Assembly (NCBI RefSeq): GCF_003946515.1
Contig: NZ_RHOM01000003.1
Span: 81,979 to 145,978 of the forward strand
Direction: 5' to 3'
From: Companilactobacillus zhongbaensis
Lineage (GTDB): Bacteria; Bacillota; Bacilli; Lactobacillales; Lactobacillaceae
DNA length: 64,000 nt
In this document: positions 17,250 through 25,453 of the stretch, piece after piece
How the letters are laid out: each line of letters opens with the position of its first letter
Position numbering within the stretch: the stretch's first letter is position 1
Notes under the pieces: model-generated
The model's database searches: none
Seen by the model: only the letters and a program-made list of their open reading frames with translations
What the model was told of the DNA's origin: nothing
Translations under genes and position numbers: made by a program

Positions 17250-18668
17250 TTATTTGTTCCAAGTCTTCAATGAGAATCCTTGTGGTGAATTTAATCTACG
17301 ACGACGAGTGAATGACTTAGCTGTCGTTGTACCTTCACCAGTTGGTGTAGCAATTGTTAGAGCTGAAGCACCAGTGAATCCAACACCTGTTCCGGCATAT
17401 GTAGGACCGTTAACAACGAAAATTGAAGTATTCATACGGTGAGCGGCTTTGTTAATGTGGATCAAGTTGTTTGAGTGAATTGATGCTGTATGGTGGTTTC
17501 CACCTTCAACGTAAACAGCAGTCTTCAAAGTACTATCAAAGTCAGGACAGCAAACAACTGGAATAATTGGCATTAACATTTCTGTTAATGTGAATGGATG
17601 ATCTTTGTCAGCTTCCAAAATGATGATCTTAGGATCGCCTGTATATGAGATGTGAGCTTCATCAAGAATGAAAGTAGCATCTTTACCGACAAACTTACGG
17701 TTAGGTGTACCATTCTTGTTGATTGTCAAATCGATCATATGGTCGATGTCAGCTTTGTTAGTAACCATGAAGGCACCTTCAGCTTCCATCTTTTGGATCA
17801 ATTCATCTTTAACAGCTTTTTCTACAACAACTTCTTTTTCAGCGGTACATAAAATATCGTTATCAAAAGCAGCTGAGTCAACGATGTTGTGAGCAGCTAA
17901 ATCAATATCAGCTGTAGCATCAACGATTGCAGGAGGGTTACCAGCACCAGCACCGATAGCCTTCTTACCACTTGTCATGGCCTGATGAACTACGGCTGGT
18001 CCACCAGTAACTGACAAGGCAGCGATATCAGGATGTTTCATCATTCTTTGAACAGCTTCGATTGAAGGTTCATTGATACCAGTAACTAAGTTCTTAAGAC
18101 CAGTTGCTTGGTAAACGAATTCGTTCAATTTTTCGATTGTCCAACGAGTGATGTTCTTTGCACCTGGGTGAGCACCGAAGTATACGGTGTTACCACCAGC
18201 AAGCATCATAATAGCGTTAGCAATAACAGTTTCTGAAGGGTTAGTACTGGGACCAACAGCACCAATAACACCATAAGGTGCATATTCGTACATGATCAAA
18301 CCACCATCACCTGTTTCAGCTTCTGGTTGTAAGATTTCTGGTCCTGGTGTGTTGTACAAAGCATTGTTCAACTTAGCGATCTTTGCATCAACAGTACCCA
18401 TGCCTGTTTCTTCTTTGATTTGTTTTGCCATCCATTCGATATATGGCTTGAAACCTGTCTTGATCGCATCGATAACTTTGTTTCTAGTTTCGATCGATGC
18501 ATCAATAAATGTATCCTCAGCTGCTTTTGCAGCTGCAATAGCATCGTCAACATTATCAAAAATACCATTCTCGCCCGAATCAGTAGATCCTAAACTTGAA
18601 CTACCATTTGATGCATTTTGTAATTCTTCGCTAAGGATGCTTCTAATTTTTTCTTCTAAATTGTCCAT
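17250..18668 (-). CDS. pduP: CoA-acylating propionaldehyde dehydrogenase
   Basis: A 472-residue aldehyde dehydrogenase that turns propionaldehyde, CoA and NAD+ into propionyl-CoA. Residues 1-18 (LEEKIRSILSEELQN) form the amphipathic helix used for packing into the microcompartment, followed by a Ser/Gly-rich linker. The catalytic Cys is at about residue 274 in DNDILCTAEKEV, and VTGGPAVVHQA and GAGNPPAIVD are family segments. It overlaps the start region of the preceding heme-domain gene by one base, showing tight operon packing. Confidence 0.95.
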   Translation of the reverse strand: MDNLEEKIRSILSEELQNASNGSSSLGSTDSGENGIFDNVDDAIAAAKAAEDTFIDASIETRNKVIDAIKTGFKPYIEWMAKQIKEETGMGTVDAKIAKLNNALYNTPGPEILQPEAETGDGGLIMYEYAPYGVIGAVGPSTNPSETVIANAIMMLAGGNTVYFGAHPGAKNITRWTIEKLNEFVYQATGLKNLVTGINEPSIEAVQRMMKHPDIAALSVTGGPAVVHQAMTSGKKAIGAGAGNPPAIVDATADIDLAAHNIVDSAAFDNDILCTAEKEVVVEKAVKDELIQKMEAEGAFMVTNKADIDHMIDLTINKNGTPNRKFVGKDATFILDEAHISYTGDPKIIILEADKDHPFTLTEMLMPIIPVVCCPDFDSTLKTAVYVEGGNHHTASIHSNNLIHINKAAHRMNTSIFVVNGPTYAGTGVGFTGASALTIATPTGEGTTTAKSFTRRRRLNSPQGFSLKTWNK

Positions 18669-19141
18669 TATTTAAGTCCTTCCTTAATGTAGTTGACGAT
18701 TGCAAGACTGACTGCTTGGTCTTCTTCAACAGCACCGCCACTTACTCCTACAGATCCAACAATTTGATTGTTTACGATAATAGGATTGCCACCAGCAAAT
18801 GATGCTAGCTTGCCGTCCAACATGCCTCCCATTTGATACAATGGAGCACCTGGTTGGATCTGGTCGCTAATGTCTTTCGTTGGCATTTTCATGGCTACAG
18901 CTGACCATGCCTTTTTTGGAGCAAGTTCTAGGCTGACCATGTTTGCGTTTGGCATATGATAAGTCAAAATTGGTTGAGCATATGCATCAGTGATACACAT
19001 TGTGACCCCAACGTTGATCTCATTAGCCTTTTTTTCACCGGCATCTAAAGCCTTTTGAAGATTTTGTCTGCTAAAGGCTGAAGTGCCATCAGAGCATTTA
19101 ATTGCACTTTGTACGTTTACAAAAAGATTTTCTGGTGTCAT
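18668..19141 (-). CDS. GlcG/HbpS-family protein equal to the PduO C-terminal domain
   Basis: A 157-residue protein of the GlcG/HbpS family, which in enteric bacteria is fused to the C-terminus of PduO and has been reported to bind heme. Seen are GVTMCITDAYAQPILTYHMP, APKKAWSAVAMKMPT and the glycine-rich GGNPIIVNNQIVGSVGVSGG. It lies two bases after the adenosyltransferase gene and overlaps pduP by one base, so PduO appears split into two proteins here. It may assist cobalamin reduction or adenosylation; this is inference. Confidence 0.9.
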   Translation of the reverse strand: MTPENLFVNVQSAIKCSDGTSAFSRQNLQKALDAGEKKANEINVGVTMCITDAYAQPILTYHMPNANMVSLELAPKKAWSAVAMKMPTKDISDQIQPGAPLYQMGGMLDGKLASFAGGNPIIVNNQIVGSVGVSGGAVEEDQAVSLAIVNYIKEGLK

Positions 19142-19143
19142 CG

Positions 19144-19716
19144 TTAATTCACTTCTTTCTTATACTTTTCAAGAACTTTATCAACTAAGCCTTCTAGCTG
19201 GTCGACATAATCTTCGTCTCTGGCCAAGATGTATAGAAAATCTGACAGACGGTTGACGTATTTCATCAAGTCAGGCCGGACTTTCGTATCATCGTTTAGA
19301 TGATCTACTAAGCGCTCAGCTCTCCGACAAACGGAACGACACAAATGCAAGTGTGCACCGGCTACGCTACGTCCAGGTAAAATAAACTCGTGAAGCACTG
19401 GCAATTTTGCTGTGTATTCGTCGATCACATTCTCTAGAAGTTTTGTATCATCAGGTCCGATGCTCTTGCTATTTTTGTAAAAATTAGCAGTATCAACATT
19501 GGCTAATTCTCCTGCAACGATAAACAGATTGTTTTGAATCGTATCGAGGATCTCGACGTTTTTCGGATCTTTACAAAACTTTTGAGCAACACTAATCTGA
19601 CTATTCAATTCATCGATCGAGCCATACGTCTCGACTCGCAATGAATATTTTTTGACACGTGTGCCGTCGTACAGAGAAGTTTTACCTTTGTCACCTTTTT
19701 TTGTATAAATTCCCAT
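19144..19716 (-). CDS. pduO: PduO adenosyltransferase domain (operon copy)
   Basis: A 190-residue ATP:cob(I)alamin adenosyltransferase with the YTKKGDKGKTSLYDG N-terminal motif, RSVCRRAERLVDHL and NRLSDFLYILAR. It regenerates adenosylcobalamin for the diol dehydratase. It lacks the C-terminal domain of enteric PduO; that part is the next gene. It is clearly diverged from the other copy at 1143-1712, so the duplication is not recent. Confidence 0.95.
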   Translation of the reverse strand: MGIYTKKGDKGKTSLYDGTRVKKYSLRVETYGSIDELNSQISVAQKFCKDPKNVEILDTIQNNLFIVAGELANVDTANFYKNSKSIGPDDTKLLENVIDEYTAKLPVLHEFILPGRSVAGAHLHLCRSVCRRAERLVDHLNDDTKVRPDLMKYVNRLSDFLYILARDEDYVDQLEGLVDKVLEKYKKEVN

Positions 19717-19727
19717 GATTAATTCCT

Positions 19728-20003
19728 CTACTTATCAAACCTATCGATTATTCCGACAATTGCGGAATCACTAGCCTCGTTTTTAACTGGACCATTCTTC
19801 GTATCTGAGATACGTGCAGCTGCACCTCTTACTAAGAGAACAGTTTCTCCGATACCTGCTCCAACAGTGTCGATCGACACCTCTTCGCAACGTACTGGAT
19901 TTTTGGAACTGTCGATCGGTTGAACGATCATTAATTTTTTGCCGACCAATGAATGGGCTTTTTGAGTAGATACAACACTACCAACCACAACTCCCATGTA
20001 CAT
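19728..20003 (-). CDS. pduN: PduN, EutN/CcmL-type pentameric vertex shell protein
   Basis: A 91-residue OB-fold shell protein. The MGVVVGSVVSTQKAHSLVGKK start, a central DTVGAGIGETVLLVRGAAAR and the IVGIIDRFD ending are typical of the pentamers that cap microcompartment corners. The ATG at 20003 has an AAGGA box nine bases before it; an upstream TTG would add only three residues. It overlaps the end of pduM by 26 nt. Confidence 0.93.
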   Translation of the reverse strand: MYMGVVVGSVVSTQKAHSLVGKKLMIVQPIDSSKNPVRCEEVSIDTVGAGIGETVLLVRGAAARISDTKNGPVKNEASDSAIVGIIDRFDK

Positions 20004-20493
20004 TTTCTTCAATCCTTTCCACTGTCTCTATTTTTCTAGAATATAGTTCTTCTTTGGCATAATCCGTGATCAATTGAGCATTGCTCTTCAATAAATAACT
20101 ACCCTTTTCCAAAAACATTACGTCATTGCGAGTAATAGCTTTTCTATCGATTGCGTTGATCGATCGACCATCCTTACTAGTGAAAGTAAATGGCGTCCGG
20201 ACTACCAAATTCCAAGGTAACAACTGCAGATCTGAAAATCCGAGTTTTAATTCGAACTTCTCGTCGTAGCTCAAACCTTTTTGGATCCAATCGACCCATG
20301 GATTTTCTGTCTTGAATCCGTTTAAATCACGGATCAATGACAGATCCATCGACGATATTACGACTGATTTATTTTCTAAAAAAACTTTTTCATCCGGGAC
20401 ATTGCCCCGACTTTCAACCTTAAAAGTGTTATGCGATCTAGTTTCAATGACTTGCATCACTGCATTGATCAATTTGTCTTGATCAGTATTCAT
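19978..20493 (-). CDS. pduM: PduM microcompartment assembly protein
   Basis: A 171-residue protein in the position of PduM, a microcompartment protein of unclear biochemical role needed for normal shell formation in Salmonella. It lacks a recognised catalytic motif. The start MNTDQDKLINAVMQVIETR resembles the short helical packing segments seen in other Pdu cargo proteins. The last codons overlap pduN. The call rests on length, order (after pduL, before pduN) and general resemblance. Confidence 0.82.
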   Translation of the reverse strand: MNTDQDKLINAVMQVIETRSHNTFKVESRGNVPDEKVFLENKSVVISSMDLSLIRDLNGFKTENPWVDWIQKGLSYDEKFELKLGFSDLQLLPWNLVVRTPFTFTSKDGRSINAIDRKAITRNDVMFLEKGSYLLKSNAQLITDYAKEELYSRKIETVERIEENVHGSCGW

Positions 20494-20519
20494 CTAGGTC
20501 ACCACCCTTTCCATAAGGT

Positions 20520-21167
20520 CTATTTATTATCATCATCTTGGATGATGTATGCTTTGGTATCGCTTTGAACGTTCGCTGCATTTGCTTCATCAGTATCGAT
20601 GTGCATTTCTGTTACGAAGTCTTCACGAGGTCTAGCAATCACGTCACCATAAATTGTGCAACGATCTTTTGACTGGATCTTGACCTTAACGGTGTCACCG
20701 TATTTAACGCCATATTTTTCAGCATCAGCTAAGCTCATGTGAATGTGACGTTTAGCAGCGATAACTCCTTGGACCTTGATCTCAGCATTATCAGATTTAA
20801 CTGTTAGTGATGGTGTGCCATCTAAGTTACCTGACAAACGAATAGGAGCATCAATATCTAATTGACGAGCTTCTGTTCTTGAAATCTCGATTTGTGAGTG
20901 ACTTCTAGCAGGTCCCAAAAGTCTTACGTGTGGGATCTGGAAGCCGTTAGGGCCAACCAAAGTTACGGTTTGCTTAGCAGCAAAGTCGGCAGGTTGTTTC
21001 AATTGACGATACAATTCAAACTTTTGACCTGGGAACAATGTTGCAAAGTCTTCTTCTGATAAATGAATGTGGTGGTTTGAAACACCGATATCGATGGCAC
21101 CATCATCATTATTTAATTCTTCGCTAATGATTCGACGAATCATTGTGCGTAGTTGTTCGTCATTCAT
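20520..21167 (-). CDS. pduL: phosphate propanoyltransferase
   Basis: A 215-residue enzyme converting propionyl-CoA and phosphate to propionyl phosphate and CoA, recycling CoA inside the compartment. NDEQLRTMIRRIISEELN at the N-terminus is the packing helix. The two zinc-binding regions are visible as GVSNHHIHLSEEDF near residue 28 and AAKRHIHMSLADAEKYGV near residue 133, with RLLGPARSHSQIEIS between. Length and both histidine clusters agree with active PduL. Confidence 0.95.
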   Translation of the reverse strand: MNDEQLRTMIRRIISEELNNDDGAIDIGVSNHHIHLSEEDFATLFPGQKFELYRQLKQPADFAAKQTVTLVGPNGFQIPHVRLLGPARSHSQIEISRTEARQLDIDAPIRLSGNLDGTPSLTVKSDNAEIKVQGVIAAKRHIHMSLADAEKYGVKYGDTVKVKIQSKDRCTIYGDVIARPREDFVTEMHIDTDEANAANVQSDTKAYIIQDDDNK

Positions 21168-21196
21168 TCTGGTTCCTCCACTCTAGTAATTACAGA

Positions 21197-21472
21197 TTAT
21201 TTGTTGTTTGGTAAGATTTTTTCAACATCTGCGTGTGGACGAGGGATTACGTAGCTTGATACCACTTCTCCAACTTCTTCAGCTGATGAAGTACCTGCAT
21301 CAACGGCAGCTTTAACGGCACCAACATCACCACGGACGATAACTGTTACTAATCCTGAACCGATTTTTTCGTAACCTTCGAGAGATACGTTAGCAGCCTT
21401 AACCATTGCATCGGCAGCTTCGATAGCACCTACTAAACCTTTTGTTTCGATCATTCCTAATGCGTTATTCAT
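21197..21472 (-). CDS. pduJ: PduJ hexameric BMC shell protein
   Basis: A 91-residue single BMC-domain protein: [20 protein letters not shown] at the N-terminus, [20 protein letters not shown] and [15 protein letters not shown] at the end. It tiles the facets of the shell together with PduA. The start at 21472 has a GGAGG box eight bases away; an in-frame ATG at 21487 lies on top of that box. It is very similar to PduA encoded at 27970-28257, as is usual. Confidence 0.95.
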   Translation of the reverse strand: MNNALGMIETKGLVGAIEAADAMVKAANVSLEGYEKIGSGLVTVIVRGDVGAVKAAVDAGTSSAEEVGEVVSSYVIPRPHADVEKILPNNK

Positions 21473-21489
21473 AATTGTTTCCTCCAAGT

Positions 21490-21936
21490 TTATTTTTTCT
21501 TGTTGTTGTTGCTATTGTTCTTGGTATTTCTTGTGCTTCTTGTACGTCTTGTAGTTGATTTCGTGTTTGAATTTGTTTGACTAGGTTTTGCAGATTCTGT
21601 CTTGTCCGTATCTGCTTTTTCTTCAGTATCGTTTTCCGTTTCTGGAGCAACTGGTGCACCAGATTTGGCATAACTGAACTCGGCAAGATCACCGGCAGGT
21701 CTAGCAATAACTCTCGATGAAACAAATTTACCCACTTTTTCAGCTGAATCTTGGCCTGCTGCCACACTGGCATTTACAGCACCAACATCACCTGTGACAT
21801 AAACTGTCATCCAACCATCGCCACGAGCACGTTCAACTTTTTCAATTTGAACGTCGGCCGTTTTGACCATTGAATCAGCAATATAAACGGCTGTTGAATA
21901 ACCAACAACTTCGACTAATCCAAGGGATTCACTCAT
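21490..21936 (-). CDS. pduK: PduK BMC shell protein with basic Asn/Lys-rich tail
   Basis: A 148-residue protein with a BMC domain (residues 1 to about 88: [20 protein letters not shown], then [19 protein letters not shown]) and a low-complexity tail of acidic and then Thr/Arg/Asn/Lys-rich residues ending in NNSNNNKKK. Enteric PduK instead carries an Fe-S-linked extension; here no cysteine cluster is seen in the tail. The strongly basic end might bind nucleic acid or acidic partners. It stops three bases before the pduJ ribosome site. Confidence 0.9.
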   Translation of the reverse strand: MSESLGLVEVVGYSTAVYIADSMVKTADVQIEKVERARGDGWMTVYVTGDVGAVNASVAAGQDSAEKVGKFVSSRVIARPAGDLAEFSYAKSGAPVAPETENDTEEKADTDKTESAKPSQTNSNTKSTTRRTRSTRNTKNNSNNNKKK

Positions 21937-21938
21937 TT

Positions 21939-22304
21939 TTATTCACCCTTTTCTTTAATGTCTTTGAATGGGACGCCTTTAACTAAGCGTGCGGCATTAG
22001 TACCTAAATGATTAATATCTTCTTGATCTGAAATACTTACTTTAAAAAGTGGTTCATCTTTAGGAAGATTCTTTTGGTGTAAGTATGCGAAGTTTTCGTC
22101 ATAAGCTAAGCCAACTCCTAGTTGGGAGGCTAATGCAGCTTGGTAAGCTTTTTCTACTGTTGACATGTTTGATAAATTCTCGATGTCGCTATCGTTGATT
22201 TCTCGAAAAGGAATTCCTTCCTCTTCGATTCCATACAGGGCTGTTTGAAATAATCTTGAATCACTAGCTTGAGCGATAAATATTTCTGGCTTTTTAACAT
22301 CCAT
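21939..22304 (-). CDS. pduH: diol dehydratase reactivase small subunit
   Basis: A 121-residue subunit that with PduG removes damaged cobalamin from inactivated diol dehydratase. The IFIAQASDSR start, the GIEEEGIPFRE segment and GLAYDENFAYLHQKNLP follow the family. Its ATG shares a base with the pduG stop, so the two subunits are translationally coupled. Confidence 0.93.
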   Translation of the reverse strand: MDVKKPEIFIAQASDSRLFQTALYGIEEEGIPFREINDSDIENLSNMSTVEKAYQAALASQLGVGLAYDENFAYLHQKNLPKDEPLFKVSISDQEDINHLGTNAARLVKGVPFKDIKEKGE

Positions 22305-24136
22305 TATTTATTCCTCAAACTTTCGGCATAAGTTAAGATCAAACCTGTTGCAACAGCATTTCTTGGTCCTTCGATAGCACGAATGTTACCGCGACCTGCT
22401 ACCAAGTTGTAATGTGATAGTTCATCAGTAACTAGTTGTGGGATCTCAAAGTCTAGTGCGGATCCACCAACGATTACGACGAATGGGATATCACGAATGT
22501 TTCCGGTTGGGGAAACATGTTTCAATGCTCTAATGGCATTTTCGACAAAGACACGCTTTTTGGCAGTTTGTCTAATTGTCTTGATTTTTTCAATGCTCAA
22601 ATCGCCTGGAACAGGAACGAATCCATCTGGTTTGACGACGACCGTCTTGGCAAACAAGTTACCAGGTAGGGCCTTATCAAAAAATTGAACTGATCCATCT
22701 TCATGGCGAATGAAGAACAAGCTTTCAACTTTTGCTAATGGATATTTTTTAATATCTTCTGCTAAGTACAGATCATCTAAACCTAATTCAGAGTTGATGA
22801 TCATTGAAACCATGTCTCCAGCACCTGCCAAGTGAATGGCAACTGATTCGCCTTCTGGATTGATGATCGAAGCATCAGTTGATCCAGCACCTAGGTCTAG
22901 GATGGCCATTGGTGCAGATGTACCAGGAGTTGTTAAGGCTCCTAAGATAGCTGATTGTGCTTCAGCACCACCAATTTCAACTTTCACACCGAAAGCTTTT
23001 TCCATTTCGTCAGCGATCATTGACATTTGCAAGTGATCGGATTTAACCATCGAGGCGATCCCAACGGCTTGTTCCATTGAGAACTCTCCGGCTAGTCCAC
23101 CTTTAACATTGATTGGAACCGAAGTATTAACAGCTAACAAGTCTTGAATGGCAATGTCATCCATTTGCTTATCAGTTAATTTAGCCATCGTTTCTCGAAC
23201 ACGCTCGAGCATTCCACCAATGTTAGTTCCAGATTCACCAGTTACATCATCGATTTGTTCAAATGATGAAACGGTGTCCATGATCTTGTCGGCACCACCT
23301 GATAGTCCTACCGTCTTTGGCATTGGTTTACCGTGGATAGTAATTGAACCAGCAGGAATAACTCTTTCCTTAACGTCACCCTTAGGTGTTTTGATGACCA
23401 CAGCCGATCTATTGCCGATCAATGCTCTGGAAACAGGCACGATATTCTTGGTCTCCTCTGAACTTAAGTTAAAGACAGTTGCAATACCATAAGGGTTTGA
23501 TAATTGTGAAATTACCTTACCTTTATCAGCTACTTCAACGGCCGATAACATGTTCATTGGGATCTTGTCGATGAAGGCAACTTCATCAACGATTGGAATA
23601 GTCTTGTCTAGTCGATTGTCGACCAATACACCGTCGTCAGATTGCAAGATCGCAGCAGTTACTTTGTAGCCGTGTTCCCAATAGGTGTTGATCAATTTTG
23701 CGACATCCGCAAAATCCAACTCTTCGGGTACTACTACTACGTAGTCTCTTCCGTCGACTCCTTTATCAGCTAAATCACGAATATCTACCGTGTATCCAAT
23801 GCCGACTCCAACGCCACCAGGTGTTTTGGGATTGTGTCCGATCATAGTTGATTCTGTAATAACTGTTTCGGTGATTGTTTCCATCGCAACGTCACCAATT
23901 ACGGGAGTTGCCTCGTTGATCCGGATCAAGTCAACGTCTTCAATGGCAATTGAACATTTCTTCAACAAACCATTGATCGAATTCCTGATCCCCATCATGT
24001 TTTGCTTAGTACCTTTGATACCGGTAGTTTCAGCAATATTTGAATTTACAAAATTTATAGAACCATCACTGGAAATTTCTGCTAACACGACTTCCGTGGA
24101 TGAATTCCCAATATCAACGCCAATTACTCTTTGCAA
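22304..24136 (-). CDS. pduG: diol dehydratase reactivase large subunit
   Basis: A 610-residue ATPase of the actin-like fold that acts as reactivating chaperone of B12 diol dehydratase. GVDIGNSSTEV at the N-terminus, NTSVPINVKGGLAGEFSMEQ and AILDLGAGSTDASIINPEG are the phosphate and adenosine motifs; GNIRAIEGPRNAVATGLIL closes the protein. I choose the TTG at 24136, preceded by GGTGA, because it gives the family N-terminus and length; TTG at 24148 or GTG at 24145 would add four or three residues. Confidence 0.94.
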   Translation of the reverse strand: MQRVIGVDIGNSSTEVVLAEISSDGSINFVNSNIAETTGIKGTKQNMMGIRNSINGLLKKCSIAIEDVDLIRINEATPVIGDVAMETITETVITESTMIGHNPKTPGGVGVGIGYTVDIRDLADKGVDGRDYVVVVPEELDFADVAKLINTYWEHGYKVTAAILQSDDGVLVDNRLDKTIPIVDEVAFIDKIPMNMLSAVEVADKGKVISQLSNPYGIATVFNLSSEETKNIVPVSRALIGNRSAVVIKTPKGDVKERVIPAGSITIHGKPMPKTVGLSGGADKIMDTVSSFEQIDDVTGESGTNIGGMLERVRETMAKLTDKQMDDIAIQDLLAVNTSVPINVKGGLAGEFSMEQAVGIASMVKSDHLQMSMIADEMEKAFGVKVEIGGAEAQSAILGALTTPGTSAPMAILDLGAGSTDASIINPEGESVAIHLAGAGDMVSMIINSELGLDDLYLAEDIKKYPLAKVESLFFIRHEDGSVQFFDKALPGNLFAKTVVVKPDGFVPVPGDLSIEKIKTIRQTAKKRVFVENAIRALKHVSPTGNIRDIPFVVIVGGSALDFEIPQLVTDELSHYNLVAGRGNIRAIEGPRNAVATGLILTYAESLRNK

Positions 24137-24158
24137 ATTTTTCACCAACTAGAATTAA

Positions 24159-24695
24159 CTAGTTGTCTCCTTTGAGTTTCTTACGTTTTTCGTATTCGTC
24201 AGCAGCCTCACGAACAAATGCACCACAAATCTTTGCACCGTATTTGTTTTCAAGCTCTTCAGCCATATCGATCAATTCTTGTTTCGATGAACGGTATGGA
24301 CGAAGTGAACCGTACATTTCCAAAACTCTTTCATCAGGGATCTTTGTCAATTCAGCAGCACGATCAAAGTTACTTTGGATCGATGCTCTTCCGGCACTAG
24401 CAGCGATTTGTCCTTGTGCCTTCAAAGTTGCTGGAGAGATACGAAGATCTTCTGGTTTAACGTCACCGTTAATAGCGGCTTCAAGTGTAACGTCTTTAAC
24501 GTTCTTACCTGTTGGGGCATTAACTAGATCTGGATGTTTTTGGAAAAATGGGTAGTCAGCTTGAGTCATAGTCTTACCTGAAGTAGGAGCTGATTGTGGA
24601 CTGGCTGTTGCAGTATTTGTGCTTGATGAACTGTTAGCTTGTTCTTCTTGCACGTTATTAACAATTTTGCTAATTAAATCATTTATTTCTGTCAT
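24159..24695 (-). CDS. pduE: propanediol/glycerol dehydratase small subunit
   Basis: A 178-residue gamma subunit of B12-dependent diol dehydratase. After a helical N-terminal segment (EINDLISKIVNNVQEEQ) and a Ser/Thr-rich linker come YPFFQKHPDLV, LRISPATLKAQGQIAA and DERVLEMYGSLRPYRSSKQEL. The ATG at 24695 has AGGTGG five bases upstream; the in-frame GTG further up is part of that box. The gene lies 16 nt after pduD. Confidence 0.95.
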   Translation of the reverse strand: MTEINDLISKIVNNVQEEQANSSSSTNTATASPQSAPTSGKTMTQADYPFFQKHPDLVNAPTGKNVKDVTLEAAINGDVKPEDLRISPATLKAQGQIAASAGRASIQSNFDRAAELTKIPDERVLEMYGSLRPYRSSKQELIDMAEELENKYGAKICGAFVREAADEYEKRKKLKGDN

Positions 24696-24711
24696 TAATA
24701 CCACCTGTAGA

Positions 24712-25425
24712 TTAGTCGAAGTTTACTTCGATTTCGTCTGGTCCCTTTCCAGTTACAACGTATTTTGTTTCCTTGATGTGCATCAAAGCTGACTTAGCTT
24801 GATACTTAACACGAGCCATTTGATCGTTAACTGTTGGTACCGGTGTAGGTGATTCACCTTTGGCATAACGAGCAGCGTTAGCACCGATAGCACGGTAAGT
24901 CTTCAAATCAATAACTGGTGCTTGTGGGAACAATTCAAGGTTTGATAATGGTTCCAAATCCTTTTGATGAATAATACTTGTACCTTTTGATTGAATAGCT
25001 ACGGAAACTCCTGAACCTGAGTATTGGTCACCTTCAGAACCGGCGAATGAAACGTCAGCTGTACGGTAAACTTTGATAACTCTGGCTTTAAGTCCTTGCT
25101 CTTCGATTCCGGCAGTAACTTCACGGAGGATGTCCTTATGTTTGATACCCTTCAAGTTTTCTGTCATATGTTCAGCAAATCCTGGTAAAACAGCAACGAC
25201 AACTTCATCAGTTGAAGTTCCCTTCTTAGCAGGACCAACATGCTTGAACCAATCTAGTTGAAGTGGTGCATCTGTTCCTGGAGCTCGTTTAGTAGCTGTA
25301 GCTGTTGCAGCTGAGCTACTTGCCTGATTGCCGTTAAAATCGACTTTTTTATCAGTTGCCTTTGTTTCTGTAATAACTTGACGAATTATTTCTCTTAATA
25401 ATTTTTCATTGATTTCTTCACTCAT
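24712..25425 (-). CDS. pduD: propanediol/glycerol dehydratase medium subunit
   Basis: A 237-residue beta subunit. [19 protein letters not shown] at the N-terminus is the helix that targets the dehydratase into the microcompartment, followed by an Ala/Thr linker. [32 protein letters not shown] and [18 protein letters not shown] match the family and help hold the cobalamin. Length is usual. Confidence 0.95.
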   Translation of the reverse strand: MSEEINEKLLREIIRQVITETKATDKKVDFNGNQASSSAATATATKRAPGTDAPLQLDWFKHVGPAKKGTSTDEVVVAVLPGFAEHMTENLKGIKHKDILREVTAGIEEQGLKARVIKVYRTADVSFAGSEGDQYSGSGVSVAIQSKGTSIIHQKDLEPLSNLELFPQAPVIDLKTYRAIGANAARYAKGESPTPVPTVNDQMARVKYQAKSALMHIKETKYVVTGKGPDEIEVNFD

Positions 25426-25453
25426 TAGTTGAACCTCCCTTCACACTATCTTT

